From Stomorhina lunata (lineage: Eukaryota > Arthropoda > Insecta > Diptera > Rhiniidae), in NCBI GenBank assembly GCA_933228675.1, contig OW121741.1, positions 59,128,037-59,192,036 on the forward strand: DNA of 64,000 nucleotides, in the 5' to 3' direction. The position numbers and the translations under genes are program-made. The notes under the pieces are model-generated. The model was not told the DNA's origin and did not search any database. It worked only from the letters and a program-made list of their open reading frames with translations. How positions within the stretch are numbered: the first letter of the stretch is position 1; every line of letters starts with the position of its first letter. This document shows, in pieces, positions 33,101 through 44,149 of the stretch.

Positions 33101-33536
33101 ATTTATCTTCATTTTATTGGAAATGCTTGAAGATACATGCAGGTAGCAGGAATTAGGTAGCACTTTAATTCTGTGCCAAGAACTAAGCTATCACTGAACA
33201 TGCTCTTTAGGCCAGTTCAAATTCCGTTAATAGATTTAAATGTATCAACAATTATAACTATCTTAGAAATCCATCATTTAGTAAAAACGAAAATTCAGTA
33301 ACGCCATAATAAGAAATCCAAGCACCTACTAATTACAATTGCCATGAACATAAAAATATTTAAGAGTTATCTTCCAACTAATACAGTTATTAAATAAATT
33401 CTAATTAGCTTTGTTTACAATTTTGCGTATATTCTAATTAAAAAAAATGATTTTTCAATAAACTGCATTTTTCGGATTGGTTGTTATCATTTGAATTTGT
33501 TTTTTTTTTTTTTTTTTTAGTTTTAGATACCTACTA
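30171..33536. other. A/T-rich interval with long T tracts, no recognised gene
   Basis: About 3.4 kb of A/T-rich DNA with many T runs of 8-18 bases. No coding frame with family resemblance is seen. The segment 30415-30490 is less A/T-rich (GTCGGTGGGACCCGTC, GTGGTGTGGGGAGG) and unexplained. At 32597-32635 a degenerate match to the 21-bp satellite unit occurs (TAGAATTACCTTTTCTATA, then CCTATAGAAC). It could be intron or intergenic sequence of a host gene. Confidence 0.6.
31752..31845 (-). promoter_or_regulatory. Candidate TATA promoter and short 5' exon with splice donor
   Basis: On the minus strand TATAAAGG (31845-31838) is followed about 30 bp later by GAGTTCATCA, a weak initiator-like site. 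A less A/T-rich segment of about 65 bp then ends CTCTGCAA|GTAAGTGC, a strong 5' splice site at 31752/31751. This could be a non-coding first exon of a host gene reading leftward. No downstream exon was found, so the call is tentative. Confidence 0.25.
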
Positions 33537-34834
33537 AAGAGTGTTCTAAAAAAAATATGCATTTACTATTTTAGACAAAATTTATCCATAGTGCAAGAAA
33601 TAATTTATTTTTTGATCAAGTTAGTTTCTATAGATATGTCAGGTACTATTATTTTAGAAATTATTAATTTTCAATAGTTATTTCAATCAAAATGGACTGC
33701 GAAAAAAAAGTTCGTGAAAATATAATTAAAACTTTTCAAAAAAATCCGTCATGGACTTTTAAAAAAATAGCTAAAAATTTGAAAGTTGACCCTCGAACGG
33801 TTTCTAATGCCATCAGACGGTATAAGGAAAACCTGAGCATTGAAAGAAAACCTGGATCAGGGAGGAAAAAAGGTCCTACAGATATTGGTAAGGCAAAAGA
33901 AGTCGAGCGACTCTTTCGAAGAGCGCCTAACACTTCTTTAAGAAAAGGAGCTCGTACGGTGAAATGTTCTACGAATTTTCCACATAGAGTCAAAGCTTAT
34001 GCTGGACTGAAGACATACAAAGTCCAAAAGGTTCCAGATCGCAATGCTATAAAGAACTTAGAAGCAAAAAAACGAGCGAAAAAATTGAAGTCTGATTTTA
34101 TAAAAAAATACACCTGTTGTGTGATGGATGATGAAACATACGTACTGGCAGACTTTTTTCAACTTCCTGGTCAAGATTTTTATGTTGCTGATAAACGGGG
34201 CAATGTTCGGCAAGAGTTTCGCACAAAAAAACAAACAAAATTCCCTAAGAAGTTTCTCGTGTGGCAAGCTATTTGCAGTTGTGGCAAAAGAAGTAAAGTA
34301 TTTGTGGCATCTGGCACAAAAAACACAGAAATTTATATAAAGGAGTGCCTACAAAAACGGTTTGTTACCCTTTTTAAGAGAGCACAGAGTGACTACATTT
34401 TTTTGGTCCGATTTGGCATCATGTCATTATGGAAAAAAGGCACATGAGTGGTACTCAAAGAATAATGTCATTTTTGTACCACGAGAGGCAAATCCACCTA
34501 ACTGTCCAGAACTTCGGTCTGTGGAAAGGTATTGGGCTCTGGTAAAAAAGGAATTGAAGAACACGGGAAAGATTTCCAAGAACATGTCCGATTTTAAGCG
34601 CAGGTGGAACACATGCTCCAAAAAGGTATCAGAAGCAACTGTAAAATCTTTAATGGGAGGATTTCCAAAAAAAGTCGATAATTTTGCAAAACCCGAGTAC
34701 TAAGTAAACATTTTAATGCTAAATGATTTTGTATTATATGTCATTATATTTGCGTATTTTGTAGAGTTTTTATATTAAAAGGTTTAATTTTTATTTAAGA
34801 AAATCCAACTACAAATTTTATTTAGAGCACTCTT
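33537..34834 (+). mobile_element. DD37E-type tc1/mariner element, nearly intact
   Basis: A 1298-bp element is bounded by TA on both sides (33535-33536 and 34835-34836). Its ends are inverted repeats: AAGAGTGTTCTAAAA at the left and, read inwards, AAGAGTGCTCTAAAT at the right. It encodes one transposase broken by a single frame change. DD37E elements are known from mosquitoes and other animals. Confidence 0.88.
33692..34703 (+). pseudogene. DD37E transposase with one frameshift
   Basis: ATG at 33692 (MDCEKKVRENIIKTF). A paired helix-turn-helix region covers WTFKKIAKNLKVDPRTVSNA and a GRKKG hook. The first catalytic Asp lies in CCVMDDETYVLADF. Then come FPKKFLVWQAICSCGKRSK and EIYIKECLQKR. Near 34358, in a short T run, the frame must change by one base to continue LLPFLREHRVTTFFWSDLAS, which holds the second Asp. 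The Glu of RSVERYWALVKKEL lies exactly 37 residues after that Asp. The C-terminus is KKVDNFAKPEY at 34703. Apart from the one-base lesion the protein seems complete (about 335 residues), so this is a recent inactivation or possibly a sequencing error in a homopolymer. Confidence 0.88.
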
Positions 34835-34970
34835 TATATAATATAATTTGATGATAGCAGAAATTAATAATGAACTAGAACTGAACTATAATGTTTATTA
34901 AATACTATGGTTTCAATTCTACAAAAAAAAAAAAATCAGAAAAAAATACAATGTGTGTTAACATATTACA

Positions 34971-35312
34971 CTCCTCACCATTGGTTTGTGACTGTTTCTT
35001 CATTTTCTTGGCTATTGTCTTTCGTGGCTCATCATTTCCATCTCTAGTCCTTTTAACTGTTTCTACAGTGATTCTAGACATTATTGGTAATGTTTGCACA
35101 GACTTCTCTATTTGGATTACCTTTATTGGCTCTTCTGCCCTACTTGAGTTTTGTGTTTCAAGTTCTTTCCAGGCTTTTACCACTTGCACCTCCTCTGATT
35201 CATCCGTAGTTTGCTCCGGTGTTCTCACCATCATTGCACTTTTCTTAAAGGGGTTTTCCATGCCCATCGGAGACTCCATTTCTTTATATTTGTGATTGTC
35301 GCAGGAGCCCAA
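34971..35312 (-). pseudogene. R1-type LINE ORF1 N-terminal fragment
   Basis: ATG at 35312 (MGSCDNHKYKEMESPMGM) to KKMKKQSQTNGEE, where homology stops. Beyond that the frame runs for about 20 codons into unrelated A/T-rich DNA. One residue differs from the first copy (IMSRIT for IMFRIT). Confidence 0.88.
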
Positions 35313-35640
35313 AGATTAAAATCCAGAGAACGACAAAAGATAACTTTGTAGCAGATACAGCTACCAGTTTGACTGCGATCACGGCAGCGACACGGACCAA
35401 ATAAACTAAAATTTTCACGATCAGATGGCAGTAAAAACAGTAAAACAGAGGGATAGCAAATATAGCAACCTGTTGGCTGCGGTTTAAAGAAGCGACACAG
35501 TCAGGTGGCGGTAAAAAGTAAAACTTTATCGACAAGGATAATTGGTAGGTGTGTAGCAAATACAGCCACCAGATTGGCAGCGATCACAGCAGCGACACAA
35601 ACCTAAAAGCTAAAGAAATTCAAAACCAGGTGGCAGTAAA
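34971..35640 (-). mobile_element. R1-type LINE fragment: 5' UTR plus start of ORF1 only
   Basis: This is nearly identical (two substitutions noted over about 640 bp) to 28680-29318. It covers the 5' UTR and the first ~114 codons of ORF1, then leaves homology at CTCCTCACC (34971). At its 5' side it extends beyond the end of the first copy, with CAGGTGGCAGTAAATG continuing the UTR-type words. A LINE copied by target-primed reverse transcription keeps its 3' end, so a copy that lacks the 3' end is unusual. Confidence 0.85.
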
Positions 35641-35952
35641 TGTACGAATAGTTGTTAAATAAAGTATGTAAATAAATAAAATAATACAACAGCTGATAGA
35701 GACGTATTGTCAAAACAAACACAAAAATCAACAGAAATGAAAAAAGAATATGTTTGTTTGTTTATGTGAATGTTTGCTTTTTTTTAAATCAAGACTAAAA
35801 AGTATATTTTCTTTTGATTCTATTGCAGTTAACACTATGTTTCACTATCACAAGTAGCGATCCCAATACTTAGTGTATTTTTGGGCACTTAGAATTTTTT
35901 TAATTAGTTTAAATCACATCAATAACACTTTAAACGGAGAGCGAGTACAAAA

Positions 35953-35956
<4 letters not shown>
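35641..35956. other. Short unique interval
   Basis: No gene or repeat is recognised; A/T-rich, with CAGCTG at about 35690. Confidence 0.4.
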
Positions 35957-35987
<31 letters not shown>

Positions 35988-36297
35988 TGTATGTATGTAT
36001 GTATGTATGTATGTATGTATGTATGTATGTATGTATGTATGTATGTATGTATGTATGTATGTATGTATGTATGTATGTATGTATGTATGTATGTATGTAT
36101 GTATGTATGTATGTATGTATGTATGTATGTATGTATGTATGTATGTATGTATGTATGTATGTATGTATGTATGTATGTATGTATGTATGTATGTATGTAT
36201 GTATGTATGTATGTATGTATGTATGTATGTATGTATGTATGTATGTATGTATGTATGTATGTATGTATGTATGTATGTATGTATGTATGTATGTATG

Positions 36298-36331
<34 letters not shown>

Positions 36332-36357
36332 TGTATGTATGTATGTATGTATGTATG

Positions 36358-36389
<32 letters not shown>

Positions 36390-36410
36390 CTGTAAGTATG
36401 TATGTAAGCT
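35957..36410. repeat. (TATG)n microsatellite, about 450 bp
   Basis: An almost perfect TATG tetranucleotide array with two TATATATG interruptions near 36300 and 36360. Its length is near the limit of what short reads can resolve, so the count may be inexact. Frames reading MYVC through it are meaningless. Confidence 0.98.
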
Positions 36411-36799
36411 ATAAGCTTAAAAAAGGTGCGTACATATTCTACATCGGCTCCTCAAAATTTATTAAAAAAACACCTTATGACTTACAAATAAATTGCCAAG
36501 AACACCATTGCTGTAAATTTAATCTTCATATAGTGCCAGTGTGTAGTTGTTTTCATTTGTCTTATAAGGCCAATAAGTTAAAATTATAAATTAATAAATT
36601 AAAACTCGATTCTTAAAAAACCACTCAATTAAAAAAAATATAAGTGAGACAACAGCACGATATAAAATAATTCTTCAACTTATAAACAAAAATATCTCCA
36701 GCTGACCTGTTCTTGCAAATACTGATAAGTGGTGCCAAGTTTGCAAATTAATCAGCTGTCTTTATAAGCAAGGCGAATTCAAAGGGTTTGCAGTTTTAA
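36411..36799. other. Unique interval before the CR1-like LINE
   Basis: No recognised gene. It may include part of the LINE 5' UTR. CAGCTGAC and CAGCTGTC words are present near 36700 and 36755. Confidence 0.4.
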
Positions 36800-36911
36800 A
36801 AGTACTGCTTACCGGTCCGTTAAATTCAAACCAATACACTGAACAAAAAAGTTCCTATAAATCAATTAAATACTATCTACGCTTTAATTTGTTCTTTTAA
36901 TTAATAATAAA

Positions 36912-37770
36912 ATGCCATCAACTCGGACAACTAAGAGATCAGCAACTGAAGCAGAGATGGGTTTGCCTGATAATATTAATGCAGACCTAGTTTTTTCAAC
37001 CCCAAGAGAACTGGCTGGATGACAAATTTACAAAACAAGATGAATACGTAAGAGAACAAACTGAACTTATTAAAAGTTTAATCGCTGATAGTAAGAGAAG
37101 TTTAATAGAGGAGATTGGGGAAAGATTTCAAATTCTAAAGAGTCAAATTATTGATGACGTAAAAAGAGAAGTAAAAGAATTGCAGGACAGAGTAAATAAA
37201 ATGGAGCTGAATGTGATGGAAATTCAAAAATTAAAGACTGAGGTCGAAAACTTAAAAACTAAATGCCTCAACCAAGAAAATTCTGTGGTAGCGTCAGATG
37301 TGCGCATCACGGGTATACCATTTCATAATAATGAAAATTTAAGTAACGTTTTCATAAATATTTGCAGCACCCTAAATATTGCTCCACCAACATTTAAATC
37401 AATTTTCCGTGTCAAAAACTTTAAAAGGCATCGTAACGTTGACAATCCACCAATTATAGTAAAATTTCATTCTCCCTATGAAAAAAACTATTTTTTAAAA
37501 ACTGTAGCAGCCCATCGTCGAAAATTTAAATCACCGCTGCATTTATCTGATGCAGGATTTCAGAGTAATGTTGTTTTTTATATTAATGAAAACCTTACTC
37601 CGCACAATTATGGAATATTTAAAACAGCGCTAGGATTAAAAAAGGATATGATTTTGAAGTCAGTATATACTCTAAGGGGTCTAGTATATGTTAAGCAAAA
37701 TGATTCCGATGAACCAGATATTATTACTCGTCCAGAACAACTAAATCGTTTTTTTCGTCCTGCTGAATAA
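36912..37770 (+). pseudogene. CR1-like LINE ORF1, one frameshift
   Basis: ATG at 36912 (MPSTRTTKRSATEAEMGL). The first frame ends at a TGA near 37020. A one-base shift there continues WLDDKFTKQDEYVREQTELI, a long charged coiled-coil region (KREVKELQDRVNKMELNVME), then a folded domain: VVASDVRITGIPFHNNE, STLNIAPPTFKSIFRVKNF, PPIIVKFHSPYEKNYFLKT and LHLSDAGFQSNVVFYINENL. It ends FFRPAE-stop at 37770. This matches the ORF1 type found in many insect CR1-like elements (FP25-like domain, RNA binding presumed). Confidence 0.8.
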
Positions 37771-37985
37771 ATCTTATTTAATTATTGATTTCTTAACTTT
37801 TAGCTTTTTAGCAACTTTGCTTAACCATCCATTACCAACATTTTATCTGACTAAGATTCTTAGTATATTTTTTATAAAATTTGATTTTATTGATTTTATT
37901 TGTTATATTTTTTATATTAATGCATTAATCTTAATCCTTAGAATTCTTGTTTTTGTTAGCATTGTATACCTCAATACTTGTTCTT

Positions 37986-40751
37986 ATGACTTTTAACAGT
38001 AATGAACGTGGAAGTTCTAAAGACGTAACGATGAATATGGTTAAGATTTTGGCCAAGCATAAAAAAGGTTTCAAAATAGTTCACATAAATGCCCAAAGTC
38101 TTAACAACAAAATCGATGAATTTAAATTAGTGTTCGAAAACTCCGATGTCGACGTTATTTGTGTTTCAGAGGCCTGGCTAATAACATCAACACCTGGCAG
38201 TATTATTTGTCCCTACGGTTATAAAGTTTTTAGATTCGACAGAGAAAGTCATGGTGGTGGTGTTGCCATATTTGTAAAAGATAATATATCTTCCAAAATA
38301 CGCATGTCATCTGCTGCGAATAGCCTAATTGAGTTCATTTTTGTTGAAATTATTTCGTTTGGTAAAAAGTTATTGGTAGGTTGTATATACAGGCCAAGCA
38401 ACAGAATACCTCTATCAGTTCTGTATACCACACTAGAAAACTTAGCATCAGAGTACAATGATCTAGTTATTACCGGAGATTTTAACTCAAATATCTTGAG
38501 CGATTCCACCCTTCCTAATAACATGTCATCTCTTGGGTTATATCCGGTTAACACTATAAATCCAAAGCACCATACTTCAACAACAAGCACGCTAATCGAT
38601 CTTTTTTTTGTTTCCAACCTTGACAGTATACTTGTGTTTGATCAGATATCAGCTTCATGCTTCTCTAAACATGACCTGATCTTTCTTACTTACAATTTTC
38701 ATGTCCAAAAAAGTGATAAATGTTTCAGCTATCGTGATTTCAAACACATAGACATTAATAACATTCATGAATTCTCAACACATATTGCTTGGACTAGTAT
38801 TTATTTTATGTCCTCTGTTGATGAGCAATCATTATTTTTGGAACATAGCATTCAAGATCTCTTTGAATTAACTGTACCACTGAAACAGAAAAAAGTAAGA
38901 TACAAACAACAACCTTGGTTCTCAAACACAATTAAGAATGCTATTCATCAGAGGGACTTAGCATATTCCAGATTGAAAAGATATAAGACACCGGAGTTAA
39001 ATTTGGAATTTTCGATCGCAAGAAAAAATGTCAATAAACTGATAAAACATGCAAAATCTGATTACTACTCCAGTCGTTTTAATAATGCTATTAATACCCA
39101 TCAAACGTGGAACACTATTCGGGAAATAGGTATTGGCCACACGAACAATAATGTCGACTGCCAAGTGGATGCAAATATTATTAACAAAACTTTTGTCAAT
39201 ATCCATGTAGTAGAAGCCAACCCCAATTATTTTAATTTTCCCTCCGACTCGTCTAACACAGATGATGAGACAATAGGTGACTGCCTTAAATTTTCCTCCG
39301 TTACTCAACACGACGTTATGTCAACGTGTCTCTTAATAAAATCAAACGCCGTGGGAAGCGACAATATACACCCAAAATTTTTACGTTTAATTTTGCCTCT
39401 AATTCTCCCGTATGTAACTCATCTGTTTAATTGTATTATAATGTCAGGCATATATCCATATAATTGGAAACATTCAAAAATTATCCCTTTGCCAAAATCC
39501 ATGTTTTCTTTCTAAAGTTCTAGAGAAACTGCTATACAAACAAATTATAGTTTATATTAATAACCATAATATGCTTAATTGCTTCCAATCTGGTTTTCGT
39601 GAGAAACACAGCTGCGTAACAGCCCTTGTGGAAGTCAGTGAAAATTTACGCCAGGGCTTAGAAAACGGGTTCATCAATTTTTTAGTGCTTTTGGATCACT
39701 CCAAAGCATTTGACTCGGTAGATCATAATATTCTTGTCAAAAAACTTAAACACTTTTTTAATTTTTCAAATACGTCAGCAAAACTTATATTATCCTACCT
39801 TTCGAATCGTACTCAATCCGTATTTGTTAACAACGTTTGGTCAGATAGTTTATCTGTTAATAGAAGAGTGCCTCAGGGTTCTACTTTAGGGCCACTTTTA
39901 TTTACACTCTATGCAAATGATTTGCCAAAAGTATTAGAAAAATGCAAAATTCATTTATACGCAGACGACGTCCAAATTTCATTAGATAGCCCTGTCGAAA
40001 ATATTGCTTCTGGTATAATCTTTTTAAATAATGACTTAAATAAAATCTTCCTTTGGGCTAGTGCTAACGGCCTTTGCTTGAATCCGAACAAGTCAAAGTG
40101 TATTCTTATTCATAAAAAAAAGATCAGCTCCTCCCATTACCGATGACATTATTCTAAATGGCGAAAAAATTGAAATTGTAAGCTCTGGAAAAAATCTTGG
40201 TGTTACCTTTAACAGCAGTTTGACATGGACAGACCATATAAATTCTCTTGTTTGTCAAGTTTATATTAAGCTAAGAGCTCTCTGGTCCACCCAGCATTAT
40301 ACTCCACTGAGAATAAGAGCACTTATTGCCAAAACATACTTAATTCCTTCCTTACTCTATGGATGTGAGTTATTTTCCAGCTGCGACACAACCAGCAAAA
40401 GAAAGCTCAATGTGTTATACAACAACATTATAAGATATGTTTATAAGTTGCGAAGATTTGATCATATGTCCTCTGTCTCTAGTAATCTATATGGTGTATC
40501 TTTTGACAACCTACTAAAAATTCGCACGCTAATTTTTTTTACATAAAATCATCCATACTCAAACACCCAATTATATATATGATAAAATTCGTTTTTGTCA
40601 ATCGCAACGTAATCGAAATATTATAATACCACGACATCGGTACCTTGTTTCTGAATGGCAATTTTGTGTGCATTCAGCCCGTCTTTGGAATAATCTTCCA
40701 CTAAGTCAACAAAACAATAGCAATGCTAACAGTTTCAAAACATTTTTATAA
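37986..40751 (+). pseudogene. CR1-like LINE ORF2 (endonuclease/reverse transcriptase), frameshifted
   Basis: ATG at 37986 (MTFNSNERGSSKDVT). The endonuclease shows IVHINAQSLNNKIDEF, VISVSEAW-like VICVSEAWL, VITGDFNSNIL and SCFSKHDLIFL. RT begins with NAVGSDNIHPKFLRL and WKHSKIIPLPKS. A gap and shift at 39515-39571 remove the usual RPISLL motif. RT resumes with CFQSGFREKHSCVTALVEV, VLLDHSKAFDSVDHNILV, RRVPQGSTLGPLLFTLYAND and HLYADDVQISL (catalytic box). Further shifts occur at about 40140 and 40540. The C-terminal tail ends FKTFL-stop at 40751. The catalytic residues seen are intact, but the frame is broken at least three times. Confidence 0.85.
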
Positions 40752-40874
40752 GTTATTTACTTAATTTTTTTTTTCATATTTTTTATTTATTTATATTTTT
40801 CTTTTACATATTTTTTTATTTTTTTTTAACACTTAATACCTTTTGCAATACATATTATTATAATTATTATTTTT

Positions 40875-43235
40875 ATACCCTTCACCAATAGGTGAAAGGG
40901 TATTATAAGTTTGTGATTCCGTTTGTAATTTTTTTATTATACCGATCGACTCAGAATCGGGAGGAGAATCGATTAAGCGATGTCCGTCTGTCTGTCTGTC
41001 TGTCTGTCTGTTGAAATCAAGTTTCTGAAGCCCCTGGAGGATGGACTTACATAAATTATATATCAGATTTTAGGAAATTCTCCCGCAATGAACGCTATTA
41101 AATTTCATTAAAATCGGTTTATAAACACCGAAAATATCGAAAAAATACCAAAAATTAGACGAAAATTTGAAAATTTTTGATTGAAACACACTTTTAAATA
41201 ACAAGAGAAAAAAGATACTCCTGGTGTACATGTGATAATATGTTATATATCAGATTGTAGGAAATATTTTCCCAAAGCACTGTGTAAAATTTTATCAAAA
41301 TCGGTCCATAAACAACTGAGATATCGCCAAAACACTACATTTGATGTATCGCAAATTGCCCAAAGTACGTGTCTAAGAAATTTTGTTTACATTTTGTAAG
41401 TATTGTTTCAGCGATATCTCAGGTGTTTATGGACCGATTGTGATGAAATTTGACATCGTTCTTTATGGGAGGATTTTCTAAAATCTGATATATATACTCC
41501 ACAAATCTGATTATGAATACCATTCAAATAGTACCGATCAACTCAGAATCGGCACAAGAATCGATTTCGCGACCTCCGTCCGTCTGTTTGTTTGCCCGTC
41601 CGTCCGTCTGTTTGTTTGTCCGTCCGTCTACATGTCCGTCCGTCTACCTGTCTGTCCTTTTTTCTGTTGTAGTCAAGTTTTTGGAGCTCCTGTTTTGTCG
41701 ATATCTCAGATGTTTATTTTGATGAAGTTTAATAGCGTCCTTCGCAGGGGATTATCTAAATCCTGATGCATTCTGTAATTTGTGGTAGATATAATTTAGC
41801 GTTTAAGCGATGGTGTTTTGATCGACAATGTTGAAATTCAGGGTGGGACAATTCAGGAGCTCCACAAATGTGGTTTTAGCAGACAGACACACTGCATTTA
41901 TCTTAATTTTGTGTCTGACTTTTGAACATTATGATAACATTTGAGAATGTATTATATATCAAATTATAGGTAATCTTCCTAGGAAGTACAAAAATGCAGC
42001 TAATTACATGATATCCGTTCAAAACCTACATATGTATGTAAGTATCTCACATATCAACAAAAATTTAAATTTTTTAATTGCAATTGGGAGAAATCCGTTC
42101 ACGTTTGACAATTGATCCCGTATAACTTCGCCTAAGACAATCTCTTAGTAGCTAATAAATGACAAATTATAATAGATACGATGATGACATTTAGTATAAA
42201 GACGTTGTACAATATTGATATTCAGGACAATAGCGCCTAAAATAAACTTTCTAGAGTGACAACATTTGACAAAAGTATTTCTGATCTCTTGAAAAGTTCG
42301 ACATAGAAAATGGGCGAGCTCTATTCACATTTAGTGAAATCTCCCATATAAACCCGACCGGGAATCGATTTAATGCTGATAAATTAAATCACATTAAAAT
42401 TGCACAAAGAACTAGAGCAAAACTTTCCAAACATCCATCGGACAGATCGAAAGAACTATACATCAAAAATATTATTGATGAAGTGTTCATTTTAATTAAT
42501 TAACTAACTTCAAATTAATAAGTAAACTTTTCCGACAAAGCTGATAACCATCCATTCAAAAGCTATATATTTCACGTATGTATCTAAAACTAAGAGTGTA
42601 TACCATATAATTTTAAGGCTTGTATACATTGACAATCATTGTTAAAGCTTTGACCTAAATCAGTCCGCTAACTTCAGAGTTTTACATAACTAATCAAGAA
42701 CTTTTACTAGTTGGATAATTCGTACGAATTAAAGTGCACAACCCTCACTGGGCACAGCGTTTTTGGGCTGCATGTCAGAATACTTAAACTTTATCAAATC
42801 GATGTGCTATTGCAAATATAAGGGCATCTACATTTTGAAGCATCTTTTCTGCATGGTTTATCTGGTCTATCGAACTTTATTAAATGTTCGTAAAATATGT
42901 GTCTATTTTATTTCGAAGCTACTGGCTGGCTTAAATATGCATTCTCTACTTGTAGTCTAGTAATCATTATCTTTCACAAAGGGACCACTTTAGAACCCAA
43001 GTGAAGCTTCCCTAGACATCAGCCACCTGCCCAACCTAACCTTTGGGTGCATAACTATTCTAGATGATGACGCCACCGAAAATGTTTTCGTTTTCCGACT
43101 CTTAATTTTAAAGACTCTTTGCATATAATAATAGTATAACCAAATATTGCTACGAATTACATTAAGTACTTTTGGAACACCATTGGTGAAGGGTATCCAA
43201 GATTCGGCAAAGCCGAATATACCACTCTTACTTGT
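40875..43235 (-). mobile_element. DINE-1/Helentron-like element, copy 2 (most complete, uninterrupted)
   Basis: Reverse orientation relative to copy 1. The terminal stem-loop at 40875-40903 is followed by the near microsatellite (40981-41010), internal CGATATCTCA units, the second microsatellite (41576-41660), a long A/T-rich body, and the subterminal hairpin GCCGAAT. It ends CTTACTTG at 43235. This copy has the empty TA site for the mariner found in copy 1 and an intact CACCATTGGTG where copy 3 carries a BEL insertion. At about 2.36 kb it is the best reference for the family. No open frame of interest. Confidence 0.8.
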
Positions 43236-43604
43236 TATGTTCTACATTTGTATCCTAATATATATCCTGAAAGCCACCGACAAAGCAATACCCCATAAAT
43301 ATTTTCGTTAAATCAATCATCTTAATCGGACCTCTAACTTTAATACGACCTATTTCACGGTGCGAAATGTTACGATGGTGTACAATTTTTCAAATAGTTT
43401 GTATTTCAATCTATCATGGCTCATTGTTCTTCGAATCAAATGGACGTGTTTTCAATTTTACTCCGAATCGAAAGCTTTTTAAACGGTTTTTACTTGGTTA
43501 AACAATTTATAATTGTGATTTAAATAATATATGGGAAAAGACGCTTTTTTTAAATAAAAAAATATTAATAAAAATAACATATAAAATCAAAACAAATTGA
43601 TAGA
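43236..43604. other. Short unique interval between two DINE-like copies
   Basis: A 369-bp A/T-rich spacer with no recognised feature, separating inverted DINE-like copy 2 from copy 3. Confidence 0.5.
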
Positions 43605-43659
43605 CAAGTAAGAGTGGTATATTCGGCTTTGCCAAATCTTGGATACCCTTCACCAATGG

Positions 43660-44066
43660 TGTTAGCACAACTCCCAAAATCCCCATGATTTATTTTATAT
43701 TAAGTTAGCATCATTATCAAAAACTTCTTTTGAATAGCATCATTTTTTAGTACAACTATATTTTATAAATTTTTACTTAACGAAGCTTGTAATTGCTAAG
43801 CCAAGTTCTAGCGCCTCGGCCATTTCTGTTTGAACTTTGCGAGGTGATCTAGCACTTCTTGGATAAAGACTTTCATATTTTCCAGTAATTTTCATACCAA
43901 AAAGTTTGTATTAATTTTGTATTATTTTACTTGAATTATTTCCTAATGAATTGTTATTTTTAAGGAATTTTAATATAAACGTATTTGCTATTTAATCAAG
44001 TTTTGCATTTGCGTTTTATTCAAAATCCATTGGAAATTGCTGGCTCGGCCTTTTGCCTTTTCAACA
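43660..44066 (+). repeat. 5' LTR of BEL-3
   Basis: 407 bp, TGTTAGCACAAC to CCTTTTCAACA. Promoter signals are presumed here by homology of function. About 84 bp separate it from the gag ATG. Confidence 0.95.
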
Positions 44067-44149
44067 TTTTAAAATTCTTTTTGTTTTTCATCTGCCTTGG
44101 ATTAACCCCTATCTTCAAGACGACTAGCCAATCTCGCAGTAAGTAGAAA

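Larger units (their letters stand above)
36800..40870 (+). mobile_element. CR1/L2-like LINE, plus strand, defective
   Basis: A bicistronic non-LTR retrotransposon: ORF1 (36912-37770) is a coiled-coil protein, and ORF2 (37986-40751) has endonuclease and reverse transcriptase. The C-terminal motif IIIPRHRYL ... SARLWNNLPLS is typical of the CR1/L2 group. After the ORF2 stop come about 120 bp of T-rich UTR ending in ATTATTATAATTATTATTTT, directly followed by DINE-like copy 2. There are frameshifts in both ORFs. The 5' boundary is approximate. Confidence 0.82.

Noticed and set aside
35873..36589. Cys/Tyr/Val/Met-repeat proteins of 140-240 residues
   Set aside because: Pure translation of the (TATG)n microsatellite.
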